Source of the DNA: Psychrosphaera algicola | Lineage (GTDB): Bacteria > Pseudomonadota > Gammaproteobacteria > Enterobacterales > Alteromonadaceae | NCBI RefSeq assembly: GCF_028401425.1 | Contig: NZ_JAQOMS010000002.1 | Location: 496,001 to 560,000 of the forward strand | Direction: 5' to 3' | DNA: 64,000 nucleotides | Part shown: positions 49,658-61,176 of the stretch, one piece after another | Position numbering within the stretch: position 1 is the stretch's first letter | Layout of the letters: the number at the start of each line of letters is the position of its first letter | Translations under genes and position numbers: made by a program | Notes under the pieces: model-generated | Database searches by the model: none | What the model was told of the DNA's origin: nothing | Seen by the model: the letters and a program-made list of their open reading frames with translations, nothing else

Positions 49658-51258
49658 ATGACAATCAAGCGTTACCTATTTATTTTGCTTACCTCGTTTC
49701 TTGTTGTGATGGCCGCATCACAAATATTTTTAGTTGATCAATTAAAACAAAAGATGGAGCAAGAAATTGAATTACGAGGCAAACGATTAGCCAACCTTAT
49801 CATCGATAGAACAATCGAAAATATTCCGCAAGATGCCGAAGTTGAGGTTGAAGTTCATGAATTGGAGTTCAACAAATATTCAAACAAAAATAAAACCGCT
49901 CATAAATCTAAGTCTAAATCTAAACGTTCATTAAATGCATTTCGAATTGAGATCAAAGATATGAGCAATGGTGTTCGAAATGACTATGACGTCGTTTTGC
50001 TTATAGCAAAAGCAGAAAATCTGAAGAACTCATTAATCAGTTGTTAAAAAACGAACCTAAATCAATTAGGAAAAAAATTAATTCGATGTTAAGAAAGTTC
50101 TATAGCGGTAAAGAAATTAGTACCGCGGAAGAATTCGGAAATATCCAAATCTTTATTACTAAAGATGAACGTTCAACACATCAGCTATTCAAAAAACATT
50201 TAAAGCAACAAATCGAACATTATAAAGAAATCGATCCTGACTTGTCGGAGCACAAACCCGCGCTCGTGAAAATTATTGAAAAGAGACACAAAAGCGCCAA
50301 TAAAGGGCAATCGTTTTTGCTAGAAAAAATGATTAACTCAATCACCTACATCATTATATTTACTTCTATTTTAGGGATTATTTTTGTTTTTTGGTTAAGC
50401 AATAAAATCAGCCAACCGATGAATAATCTAACCCTTGGTTTTCGCAAAATAGAACAAGGCGAAAAAGACGTCGAAGTTGAAGTTTCAGGCACCAACGAAA
50501 TCCAATTTGCGATTACCCAGTTTAATGCCATGAGCAAACAACTCGTATTGCTCGAACAGATGGAAACAAAATTGAGCGAACGCTCTCACCTTGAAGAAAT
50601 CGGTGACGTGAGCAAAGGTATTGCGCATGCCCTTCGCAACCCACTTCATACTATTGGTTTAGCCATAGATCAGCTGCAAAAACCAGATTGCGATGAAACG
50701 ACCAAACTTCAATTATTAGACAACATCAAAGTTAAGATCTCGCAACTAAACAAAAGCATTGCGGCGCTGTTAACCTTAACGTCTGGTAAAATGGAACGCG
50801 GTGCTAAAATTGATATTAACAGTTTGATTAAAGATGTAACGTTGGAACTCAAGCAATCACACCCTTCTAATACCAAACCGTTGGAAATCGAGTTTGAACT
50901 CGGCGAACAGAGCTTTGTCGTTGGCGAACTAAACGAATTGAGAAGCATATTACATACTATTATTTTTAACGGTTACGAAGCGGCAATAAGCCATAACCCA
51001 GATGTTTTAAAACTCAAAATCAACAAATATGAAAATGATGATCAAACTTGCATTACCGTTTCGGACAATGGCGGCGGTATAGATAAAAATATTGAACCAC
51101 AGTTATTTGCTCCCCATGTATCTTCAAAAGCTGAAGGCGCTGGTATGGGCTTATACATTGGCAAACGTATCGCAGAACTTTATTACAATGGTTCACTAAA
51201 CCTAAAAAATACGTCAGAAGGTGCAAAGGCAACGTTAATTTTGCGTAAGCAAGGATAA
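49658..51258 (+). CDS. Sensor histidine kinase (one frameshift)
   Basis: About 533 residues. A membrane segment at the N-terminus (FILLTSFLVVMAASQIFLV), a basic extracytoplasmic region, a second segment with HAMP (IIFTSILGIIFVFWLSNKIS), then HisKA with GIAHALRNPLHTIGL and HATPase with SDNGGGID and GMGLYIGKRIAEL. One T is lost near 50001-50005 (VVFAYSKSRKSEEL after repair). It pairs with the sigma-54 regulator starting 128 bases later. Signal unknown. Confidence 0.88.
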
Positions 51259-51385
51259 TGTAAACCTCAGTCATTAAAATCGAGATACAAAACCAGTATT
51301 ACTAAGACCAATGTTACTTTAACAACCTACGAACATATGTTTTTGATTAGGTGTTAAATATAAAATGCACGTCAAAGGGTTCCAA

Positions 51386-52733
51386 ATGTTAGTTCTATTA
51401 GTAGAAGATGAAAAAGATCAACGAGAACTTGTCGCCGACATTCTTAAAGATCATGGCCATGAAATAGTTTCAGCCGAATCGGTTGAGTCAGCAATAGTTG
51501 AATTAAAAAACCTCGAAAAAATAGGCCAAGTGCCAAATGTTATTTTTTCTGACTGGAAGCTGGGAAGTTTAACTGGCATCAGCTTGTTGGAATATATTCG
51601 AAACAACAAGATTAACTGTGGCTTTGTGGTTGCTACGGCCTACGGTTCAGTGCAACACGCAGTAGAAGCTGTTGAAAAAGGCGCAGATGACTATCTAAGT
51701 AAGCCATTTCAAACTCAAGAACTGCTTCTGGCCATTACCAAAGCCAATACAGCAAACAATTTACGGTTACAAAACAGCGCCCTTTCAGAGCAACTCTCCG
51801 AACAAAAAACTTAGTTGAACTTGTTGGTAGCGCGCCGTGTATGCAAAAAGTATATGACCGAATAAAACGTGTTTCAAATACCAATGCTACCGTATTGATC
51901 CACGGAGAAAGTGGTACAGGTAAAGAGTTAGCGGCCAGAGCGCTGCATAAGATGTCACAACGTCACCTTAATAACTTTGTGGCAATAAACTGCGGGGCTA
52001 TTCCAGAAAACCTAGCAGAAGCCGAACTATTTGGTGCTGAAAAAGGCGCCTTTACCGGCGCGACAGAACGTAAAATTGGCAAAATAGAAGCGGCCAATGG
52101 CGGAACATTATTTTTAGATGAAATTGGTGAGTTACCTATTTTACTGCAGGCCAAGTTACTCCGGTTTTTACAAGAAAATGTCATTGTCCGTTTAGGCTCA
52201 AATGAAGAGATCCAAATTGATGCCCGAGTTATCGCGGCGACCCACAGAGATATTCCAGAGTTAATCAGTTCCAATGAATTTCGTGAAGATCTCTATTATC
52301 GGTTAAACGTTGTGCCGCTTACAATGCCGGCGCTCAGAGAAAGAAAAGAAGACATACCACGGTTATTTGAACACTTTATTCAGAAGTTCGAAACTCAGTA
52401 CAAAAGTAAAGCACCGCAACTGACGACAGAACAAAAACGGGCTATTTATGACTACCCTTGGCCCGGCAATGTGCGCGAGTTAAGTAATCGTATAGAACGA
52501 TTCGTTTTGCTCGGGGATGCAGAAGAGTTGAGTTTTAATAGCAACAGTACCCACAAAATAGATGTTACTTCAGGTTTTGAAATCCCCCCGATGGGCTGGT
52601 TTGGGATGAGTTTGAAAAAGACATATTACAGCAATCTTTAGACCGTACCGATGGCAACCGAACGAAGTCGGCGAAACTCATCGGGTTAAACTACAAACAG
52701 TTTTTATATCGACTAGAAAAATACCAGTTGTAA
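51386..52733 (+). CDS. NtrC-family sigma-54 response regulator (two frameshifts)
   Basis: About 449 residues from ATG 51386, where AAAGGG lies 6 bases upstream; ATG 51365 is an alternative. Receiver domain: LLVEDEKDQRELV with Asp in IFSDWKLGSLTG and Lys in DDYLSKPFQ. AAA+ domain: HGESGTGKE Walker A, EKGAFTGAT for sigma-54 contact, GGTLFLDEIGEL Walker B. C-terminal Fis-type HTH NRTKSAKLIGLNYKQFLYRL. Breaks near 51806 (A run) and 52604 (T run). Phosphorylated by the upstream kinase, it should activate sigma-54 promoters. Confidence 0.9.
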
Positions 52734-52814
52734 AAAATAAAAGTAAATTGAAAGATTATTTAATAAACCTAGTTCTATATAGTTAACGCGTCGTTTGTAT
52801 TTATAAGGTTTGTT

Positions 52815-53351
52815 ATGTCTACTAAATTGTCCTTGTTAACACTATTGGTTTTATCATCAACTTTGCTTGGGGCCTGTTCTGATAAAATGAATGAACCAGA
52901 CATAGAAATGACCGAAACGGTCATGATGGATGACACAACAACCAACGACATGGACGACGGTGGCGCAACCACAGACGACGACATAGAAAATGAATCACAA
53001 TATAGCTGTGACATGGCAGATCACCCTAGCGTTGGTTCTACGGCGATATTGAGTACACTTCATCATATGGTGTCTGGAACAGTTAAGATTGAGGACAACT
53101 GCACCTTATCTGTGACTAATTTTACTTACGATGGTGAAGGTCCGTCTGTCTATTTTTATGGCGCTTTAGATGGGCAATACGACACTGAGAATGGCGGTTT
53201 TGCTATGGGTATGCAATTAAATGGTAGAGCGTATGCCAATGAAGACTTTACCGTTAAATTCACTTCGCCAGCCCCACTCGACAAAATGAATAGTATAAGT
53301 GTGTGGTGTGCCGATTTTTCGGTAAGCTTTGGAGATGGTCAGTTTCAATAG
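52815..53351 (+). CDS. DM13-domain lipoprotein
   Basis: 178 residues. Lipobox in LLVLSSTLLGACSD. An Asp/Thr/Met-rich linker (TETVMMDDTTTNDMDDGGAT) leads to a DM13 domain: HHMVSGTVKIEDNCTLSVTN with the characteristic Cys, GPSVYFYGA and SVWCADFSVSFGDGQF. DM13 domains are thought to carry a redox-active Cys. Unbroken; the stop abuts the convergent gene behind it. Confidence 0.8.
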   Translation: MSTKLSLLTLLVLSSTLLGACSDKMNEPDIEMTETVMMDDTTTNDMDDGGATTDDDIENESQYSCDMADHPSVGSTAILSTLHHMVSGTVKIEDNCTLSVTNFTYDGEGPSVYFYGALDGQYDTENGGFAMGMQLNGRAYANEDFTVKFTSPAPLDKMNSISVWCADFSVSFGDGQFQ

Positions 53352-53603
53352 TTATTTTTTGTGCTTCACCAACCAACTATTTAATAATTTCACTTGTCCA
53401 CACTGTTGAGCCGCAAACGTTAGGCGAATTGCGTTGCTCAATATTGTGCTGTCATCCCATCCCGTTTTGATACGAATTTCTTCAAGACACACTTGAGCTT
53501 CATTGGTTAAATAGCCACGAACTTCTTTTCTACCTTGCAGGATCTTCCTTTCTCGGTAGCGTTTTTGTTTCTCAGCGTTAGATAATGGTTGTTTTTTGTT
53601 CAT
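53352..53603 (-). CDS. Small basic protein of unknown function
   Basis: 83 residues, Lys/Arg-rich at the start (KQPLSNAEKQKRYRERKILQ) followed by EAQVCLEEIRIKTGWDDSTILSNAIRLTF. The second half resembles a ribbon-helix-helix-like DNA-binding pattern, seen by eye only. No partner gene. Stands between the DM13 and fabA genes. Confidence 0.6.
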   Translation of the reverse strand: MNKKQPLSNAEKQKRYRERKILQGRKEVRGYLTNEAQVCLEEIRIKTGWDDSTILSNAIRLTFAAQQCGQVKLLNSWLVKHKK

Positions 53604-53703
53604 TTGAATATTAAATTTTAGTTAAATTACTGTTCAGAGTTGTTTAGCGTACAAGTGTTCGCTAAATTAGCGACCTTTATTACACTTCTTGTTAAGAGTA
53701 TTT

Positions 53704-54219
53704 ATGTTACAGAAAAACAGCTACGATAAAAACGATTTAATCGATTGCGGTAATGGCGAGCTTTTTGGCCCGGGAAATAGCCGACTTCCGTCAGATAATA
53801 TGTTAATGATGGACCGTATTGTCCATATTTCAGAAGAAGGCGGAAAATATGGTAAAGGACAGATCATAGCTGAATTGGATATTAATCCAGACCTGTGGTT
53901 TTTTGCTTGCCATTTTAAAGAAGATCCCGTCATGCTAAGGTTGTTTAGGACTTGATGCTATGTGGCAACTTGTAGGCTTTTTCTTAGGTTGGACTGGTGG
54001 CCCTGGTAAAGGTCGTGCACTGGGTGTAGGTGAAGTTAAATTTACCGGTCAAGTGCTACCTACCGCTAAAAAGTAACTTACCGTATCGACCTTAAGCGCG
54101 TTATCAAACGTAAGCTTTATATGGGATTAGGTGACGGTGTAGTTGAAGTAGATGGCAAAAAAATCTATGAAGCAAATGATTTAAAAGTTGGATTGTTTAC
54201 AGACACTTCTTCATTCTAA
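53704..54219 (+). CDS. fabA: 3-hydroxydecanoyl-ACP dehydratase/isomerase FabA (two breaks)
   Basis: About 171 residues. NMLMMDRI and the active-site His in WFFACHFKEDPVMPGCLGLD; the reading at 53935-53940 is CTAAGG where CCAGG is expected. A second break is a short A run near 54070 (TAKKVTYRIDLKRVIKRK). It introduces the cis double bond of unsaturated fatty acids. Start ATG 53704 matches family N-termini (LQKNSYDKNDLIDCGNGELF). Next to rmf, as in E. coli. Confidence 0.93.
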
Positions 54220-54243
54220 GTTTGAAAGTTCAAACTAGTTACT

Positions 54244-54274
54244 AAAAAGCCCGTCATTTATGTCGGGCTTTTTT
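54244..54274. terminator. Bidirectional terminator between fabA and rmf
   Basis: AAGCCCG (54247-54253) and CGGGCTT (54264-54270) with A run before and T run after; serves both convergent genes. Confidence 0.9.
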
Positions 54275-54288
54275 ATTTCTAGTGATAG

Positions 54289-54462
54289 TTATTTAAAGAG
54301 ACCAATATTCTTGTCTCCGATAGCCTCTCGCCATCCGCCTAACCATTGTGATTTACTTTCTGAAGATTGATAAGGACAGGCGTCTCTCGAACGTCCGGTA
54401 AGACCTGCTTTATATCCTTGTGAATGAGCTCTTTCTGAGCGATCACGTTTCTGTCTTTTCAT
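54289..54462 (-). CDS. rmf: Ribosome modulation factor RMF
   Basis: 57 residues, too short for most gene finders. It reads MKRQKRDRSERAHSQGYKAG, then LTGRSRDACPYQSSESKSQW, then LGGWREAIGD, matching RMF throughout, including the GYKAG, CPY and W-LGGWREA blocks. RMF converts 70S ribosomes to inactive 100S dimers in stationary phase. Adjacent to fabA as in E. coli. Confidence 0.95.
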   Translation of the reverse strand: MKRQKRDRSERAHSQGYKAGLTGRSRDACPYQSSESKSQWLGGWREAIGDKNIGLFK

Positions 54463-54636
54463 AGGCACTTCCTCAATTTATTAGTTTGAAGTCACTTTTG
54501 AGTTTTTACTCTTTGGAGCAAAATCACATATATATGAATAGTAGATTACAAAAATATGATCAACTGTTTTAGCGGAAATAAATAGAGGAAAAAATAAGCC
54601 CATGATAGACATGGGCTTTTTTATTAGAACATTAAA

Positions 54637-56340
54637 TTATAAAAACTTGCGTCTTATTGCGATTAAACCACTAAGTAAAATGGTAAAACTAACCGGCAAG
54701 GATAACCCTTTACGTTTATAGTCTGGTTCATCTTCAGTCGCACATTCTTCCAGTTCGCCACCATCGATTGGAGACAATAAAACGGCAACTGCCACCTGCT
54801 CTTGGTAGGCTTCACCGGTAGAAGGATCTATAACAATTTCGCCTTTATAATCTCTTGTATCAACTGTTTTAAGTGCGGTTGCGGCAATTTGACCAGCATT
54901 ATTGATGGCACTTGTTGAGACAATTTCATAAATCGAATTACATTCGGTCAAATCATTTAAGTCAAAAATTCTTTTTTAACACTGTCGTAAATAAAGCCAT
55001 GTTTACGACGTGTTTGGTTTGTTGTAACTTCGTATTCAGCTTGGCCAACAACAACCCCTTCGTCATTAATACCACTTGCTGTACTTTGTGCCGTGGAATA
55101 AAACGTCGTTGGCGTTTGTAACTCGCCGCTGTTTAAGTCATAGATGAAAAATTCACTATTATAAGCACTGTCAAAATACGTGTCTAAATTACCCACAATA
55201 AGATTGTTTTCATTTATGTCTAACGCATAACCACGGTCGTAATCTTCATGATCAGCCAACATTTCGGTTGTTGTGCCATTTTGAAATACCAGTGGATAAT
55301 CCTGCGCAGCTGCCGACGAATCAGAATAAGGTACATGACCATAACCTACAGCAATACCAAGATCATTCACTGCAATAGCGCGACTTGAATAGGAGCCAGT
55401 TTGATTTTCGTTTGGCGTAAACACTAAATCATATTGTGTTTTACTCACAATATTACCTGAGTTATCAATTTGCCAAACAACCGGACGTGTATTGTAAAAC
55501 GCACTCGACCTAAATACTGACTAAGGCACAAACTTGTTCAGGTAGCAATTCACCAGTACAGTTTTCTTCTAGTGCAGTTACAACACCAACTTGAAGACCA
55601 ATAGCCTCTGAACCGGCAATAAAGTTTGAATCAGATATGTCATAAACCGTTGAATAGCCACCGTAACGAGTTTCTTCTGACATCAATTCAATGACATTAC
55701 CGTCAACAATAGCAACGGCTCTAGACAAAAAGTCTTGCTGCCACATAGTTACTGGCGACTCGGCTGCAAATTCACCCGTTTGTTGAAACGAAATTTTACT
55801 GTAAGGACCAGTACCGTGACCGACTTTAATGCCATTACTATTACTTGCTCGAATTTGTTCAACATTACTATTAGTAAAGTCTCCTAAATCGTCATCAATA
55901 AAATCAAATATATTGATCAATGTACTGTCATCAGCCGTACCAAAAAACGATTTATAATCGCCAATTTTTTGATAAATAGGACTAGCGCCATAACCCACGC
56001 GATTATTAGATGTCGTTGTACGTGCTAAATCTAATTTGAGACAACCGATAGATGAAGAATCAAATTCACCTGACGTTAGTTCAGCATCCGAAAGTGCACA
56101 ATAGCTGCGAAACGGTCCTGTTTCAGCGGTCAAATAGGGTTCTACATATATAGGAAAATTAAAACTGTCTCGAACCGCACCAATTAACGTGCCTTGATTA
56201 TCTATGTCAATAGCAAAACTCTGACGGTATTTGTCACCAGAGTACACTTCTTTAATGTCATATTTAGCGGCGTTTGCCTGACCTACTACTGTCAATAAAG
56301 ACAAGGATATTAATGAACGAACAAAATATTTATTACTCAA
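54637..56340 (-). CDS. DUF3466 exported protein (two breaks)
   Basis: About 567 residues. Signal peptide ending TVVGQANAA. The repeating pattern ...NDLGIAVGYGHVPYS, ...INENNLIVGNLD, ...INDEGVVVGQAE is a beta-propeller-like repeat typical of DUF3466. The end, LSLPVSFTILLSGLIAIRRKF, is a C-terminal membrane anchor with basic tail, a plausible GlyGly-CTERM-like signal for the rhombosortase at 21030, though no Gly-Gly is present. Breaks: CTAAGG for CCAGG at 55521-55526 (VCAWSVFRSSAFYNTRP after repair) and a T run near 54965. Confidence 0.78.
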
Positions 56341-56364
56341 AATAACTACTACCTAAATTTAATT

Positions 56365-58258
56365 TTATTGTTTTTCTTCGAGCTCTTCCCACCGTGCAAA
56401 AGCTTCGTCAAGCTTTGACTCAGCTTCGGCCAATTGGTTCAAAGTATTTGTGGTTAACTCGGCATCTAACTTAAAAAATTCAGAGGAGTTAACAGTGAGT
56501 TGAAGCTCTGCAATTTCTTGCTCTAGGAGTTCAACCTGTTTGGGGAGTGATTCTAACTCCCTCTCCTCTTTGTATGAAAGCTTTTTCTTCTGATTATTTT
56601 TAACTTTAGTTTCCGTTACAACCGGTTTTGACGGTGTAACGGCAGGCTTTTCGTCAATAGACGGCGCAATTCGTTGCAGATATTCACGATATTCTTCGTA
56701 ACCGCCAACGACTTTATTTACTAAGCCATTACCTTCAAATGCCCAAACTGTTGTGGCTGTATTGTCGATAAACTCACGATCGTGACTAACGAGAAGTACA
56801 GTACCTTCATAATTTGCCACAAGTTCTTCAAGTAATTCCAACGTTTCAACATCCAAATCATTGGTTGGCTCGTCGAGAATTAACAAATTAGATGGTTTTA
56901 CAAATAGCTTGGCTAAAAGTAATCTATTTTTTCGCCACCAGAAAGCGCTTTAACTGGTGTTCTTGAACGTACCGGCGGAAATAGGAAGTCTTGTAAGTAA
57001 CCTAATACATGACGACTGTTGCCATTAAACATGATTTCTTGTTTGCCATCAGCGACATTATCTTGCACCGTTTGCTCTGGATCTAGAGCCAATCTGTGCT
57101 GGTCAAAATAGGCAACTTGTAAATTTTCACCAATTTTAACGATACCGCTATCTGGCGTAAGATTACCCATCAGTAATTTAATTAATGTTGACTTACCAAT
57201 CCCATTTGGACCGACTAATGCGATCCTGTCGCCGCGAGTAACTAACGCATCAAAATTTGATACTAAACGTTGGTCTTTAATTGCAAAACTGAGATCAATG
57301 GCTTCAAATACTTTTTCGCAGACTTTTCGCCCTGCTGAATTGTCATATTTGCGGTTTTTTGAACCCCTATTCTTGCGCTACGTTCATTACGTAAATCTTT
57401 TAACGCACGAACACGGCCTTCATTTCGCGTACGTCTAGCTTTAATTCCCTGACGGATCCACACTTCTTCCTGCGCTAATTTTTTATCAAATAGCGCATTT
57501 TGTTGTTCCTCAACTTCCAACAACCTTTGTTTTTCTAACAAATAGTCAAAATAGTTACTTTCAAAAGAAACGAGCTTACCTCGATCTAGGTCGACAATAC
57601 GAGTTGCCATATTCCGAATAAAGGCACGGTCATGTGAAATAAAGATGATTGAACCGGCAAAGTCTTTTAAAAACTTCTCTAACCAAGCAATAGCGTCGAT
57701 ATCTAAATGGTTTGTTGGTTCATCTAATAGCAGCACATCAGGTTCGGTAACCAATGCTTTCGCCAAAGCGACTTTACGCAACCAACCCCCACTGAGTTTA
57801 TTAACGTCTTGTGTAGGGTCTAACCCAAGCTTAGTTAATGTTTGTGCTATACGAGATTCAACAGCCCAACCATTTACACGGTCAATTTCCTGTTGAATAA
57901 CTTCCATCTTATCTAGCGCAGATGGATCTTCAGCCGCTTGATAAGCTAAGTCATTATACTGAGCTACAAGGGCGATAATGTCCTTTAGCCCCTCACAAAC
58001 AAATTCGTAAACGGTGCCTGTTTGACCACGTGGTGGATCTTGTTCAAGACGAGCGACCGTTATTTCATTAACAAATTGCACTTGACCATCGTCAAGGTGC
58101 ATATCGCCAGTTAATATTTTTAACAATGACGACTTACCGGCACCATTACGTCCAACAATACATACCCGCTCGTGGGTATTAAGTTGAAAATTTGTCTTAT
58201 CCAAAAGAGGATTTGTGCCAAATGCTAATTGGGCGTTAGTAACTCGAATCAATTCCAT
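56365..58258 (-). CDS. uup: ABC-F protein Uup (two frameshifts)
   Basis: About 632 residues with two ATPase cassettes. First: GRNGAGKSSLLK, LSGGWLRKVALAK, VLLLDEPTNHLD. Second, after repair of A runs near 57317 and 56929: GPNGIGKSTLIK, ALSGGEKNRLLL, ILDEPTNDLDVE. The C-terminal coiled coil (LPKQVELLEQEIAEL) binds DNA or ribosome in the family. Cytosolic; linked to ribosome function and transposon excision. Overlaps the glutaredoxin-like gene by 23 bases. Confidence 0.93.
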
Positions 58259-58496
58259 AGTGTATTAAATACTGCTTTAGTTGTGTTTGTTCAAAGGGCC
58301 AAAATAATGCTTGTTCAGCATTTTCTGCAATAAACACTGGTATATGGTCACCGTAAAGTGACACCAATTGCTCATCTTCGATAATATCAATTTTTTGAAA
58401 TTCAATGTTATTTTGCATTAACAGCGTTTCTGCCACCTCACAGAGATGGCAACCGTCAGTACCTAATAAAAAGAAAATCCGTGGTTGCTTGTCCAT
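58236..58496 (-). CDS. Glutaredoxin-like protein (DUF836)
   Basis: 86 residues from the start at 58496 (MDKQPRIFFLLGTDGCHLCE). The redox motif CHLC replaces the usual CPYC; IPVFIAEN is the cis-Pro loop. It lies between rlmL and uup with overlaps on both sides (TAATG with rlmL), as in vibrios and relatives. Confidence 0.85.
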   Translation of the reverse strand: MDKQPRIFFLLGTDGCHLCEVAETLLMQNNIEFQKIDIIEDEQLVSLYGDHIPVFIAENAEQALFWPFEQTQLKQYLIHYGIDSSY

Positions 58497-60611
58497 TACG
58501 CGACAGACAATATCCAACAATGATGAATTTTTGCATTACGTTCAAAATCTGGTGGTAATGTATCTTTCGTAATGTCTTCTATTTTGTAGCCCAGTTCTGT
58601 AATGCCTTCAACATCAAGCTTAAAGCCACGTAAATTATTAGAGAACAATATTTGTCCGCCATCCATCAAACGGTCTTTCATTAACGTTAAGATTTCAACA
58701 TGGTCACGTTGTACATCCCAAGTTCGGTCCATTTTTTTAGAATTAGAAAAACTCGGTGGATCTAAAAAGACTAAGTCAAACTTATCTCGTGTATTTGTTA
58801 ACCAAGCAAGGCAATCGGCGCGGTGGAAAAAGTGGTTTTTCTTGTCCAATTTATTAATAAAGAAATTGTCTTCAGCCCATTCTAAATAAGTATTAGACAT
58901 ATCTACAGAGGTAACACGTTTAGCGCCATTTAACGCCGCGTGCACCGATACACTGCCGGTATAACAAAACAAATTCAAAATGCTTTTACCAGAACACATA
59001 GACGCAAAACGTTGACGTACCGAACGGTGATCTAAAAACAGGCCTGTATCTAAGTAGTCATGAATATTGACGTATAATTTTGCGCCATTCTCTTCAACAA
59101 TAAAACGTTGCTGACGTTCAGCTTCTTTTTGGTACTGTTCTTTACCTTTTTGAGACTTACGTACTTTTAACGAAAACTTATCGCTAGTAAGGTCAAACTT
59201 CTCTTGTAAAATACTTAAAACATCAAGAAGGCGCTGTTCTGCTAAATTAGCATTTACCGTTTTTGGCGCTTGGTATTCGTATACCACAATGCGGCCGTCG
59301 TAATAATCAACTGCAACATTGTATTCTGGAATATCGGCATCGTAGATCCGATAGCAGCTAATGTTTTCTTTTTGATCCACTTACTAAGACGCTTTAAGTT
59401 TTTGTCGATTCGACCCGAAAATGCCTGACCATCTTTACTCAAAAATAGCCATTGGACGTAACGTTACCCATTTCACATTGTTGTTCGGTCAATTGATATT
59501 TAACCAACAGTATGTCTATCGCACCGTTTTTAAACTTATATTCTTTGTCTTTTTGAAGTTTAAGTAACTTTAAAAGTGTATTTTCAGTACACAACAACGA
59601 CATGTTCCAATTAACGTAATTTGATTTTAAATTAAAGCCAAGCTTCTTAAACAACGTGAGTAATGTAATAGAGTCGCCAATACGTTCTCCATACGGAGGG
59701 TTTGATACAATCCAGCCCGGAGTGACGTCTTTACCTACAGTCGCTTTTACTGCGTCTTGTTGCGCCAGTTTAATATCACCTTCTAATCCTGCCATTGCGA
59801 TATTTTCTCTAGCGATATCCAAAACGTAGCCTACAATTTCAAATCCGATAATGTCGGCACTAATTGGCTTTTCTTGAGCAATGGCTTCATCACGAATCGC
59901 TTCATACTTATGAACCAGAAATTCAGGATGCTTAACAAATGAAAACTGCCTGCGAGTTAAACCTGACGCGCGATTTTTGTTAATCATGGCCGCTTCTATT
60001 AACAAAGTACCGGAACCACAAAACAAATCGACAAAACTGGATTTACCATCCCAACCACTGCGTCTAATAATACCCGCAGCTAAATGTTCTTTTAACGGCG
60101 CAGCGCCCTGCGCTTTACGGTAACCTCGTTGGTGGAGTGATGGGCCTGAGAAATCAACATAGACATTACACTGCCCTTTAAACAATCTCGCTTGAATAAT
60201 AAGATCTGGAGACTGCTTATCTACGTCTGGTCTTTTGCCGGTTTCTTCTCGGATGTTATCGACGATTGCATCTTTGACTATTTGTCCACCAAATTGGCTA
60301 TTTCTTATACTTTTATCGGTTCCAACAAACTCGACGGCGAAAACCTTTGTTTTAGTAAAGAAAGGATGCCAATCAAAGCCTAAAACCCCGTCGTAAATTT
60401 TTTCTTTGCTGCTTCCTGAGACCTGAACAACATGACGTAATATACGTGTTGCAAGACGTGTCCAAAGACATATTTTTTGGGCAGTTTCAAAGCTGCAGGA
60501 AAAATGAACAGATTGTACTTTAGGGGCTACGTCGGTAGCACCGAGTTCAACAAGCTCTTCGGCAAGAAGTAATTCTATACCAGCGGATGTTAGTGCAATG
60601 AAATTGGGCAT
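58496..60611 (-). CDS. rlmL: Bifunctional 23S rRNA methyltransferase RlmKL (two frameshifts)
   Basis: About 705 residues. THUMP domain at the start, then the G2445 methyltransferase with SFVDLFCGSGTLLIEAAMI and VSNPPYGERIGDS, then the m7G2069 domain with ILNLFCYTGSVSVHAALNG and LVFLDPPSFSNSKKMD. Breaks near 59446 (T run; NGYFLSKDGQAF) and near 59378 (one G; LSKWDQKENISCY). The printed frames split at the linker, but the E. coli protein is one chain. Methylates both bases of helix 74. Confidence 0.93.
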
Positions 60612-60694
60612 AATTTTTAAACCTTTGGGAAATTGGCGTCATTATAGCAAATTTATTCAAAAGACCTATTTATTACAGTTTTTTAAATTAATCG

Positions 60695-60722
60695 TTGCAA
60701 TTTAAATTTAGATCGCTATTAT
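60695..60722 (+). promoter_or_regulatory. Promoter of the initiator tRNA cluster
   Basis: TTGCAA (60695-60700), 16 bases, TATTAT (60717-60722), followed by a GC-rich start region ACGCATCTCG, typical of stringently controlled stable-RNA promoters. It lies 45 bases before the first tRNA. Confidence 0.75.
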
Positions 60723-60767
60723 ACGCATCTCGTTGAGAGACACTAGTCGAAACAACGGAAACCCAGA

Positions 60768-60844
<77 letters not shown>

Positions 60845-60932
60845 TTTCCTTTTAAGGAAAAATGGAAGCCTGAATTCTTATCAACTGAATTAAAATGTTG
60901 TTGACTCTCTTCTCTTAGGAGAAGCATTCGGA

Positions 60933-61023
<91 letters not shown>

Positions 61024-61099
61024 ATTTATTGGTTCTGGGAAATTCGTTACAGTCGAATTAAAATATTGTAGGCACCTTCTCTTAGGAGAAGCATTCGGA

Positions 61100-61176
<77 letters not shown>

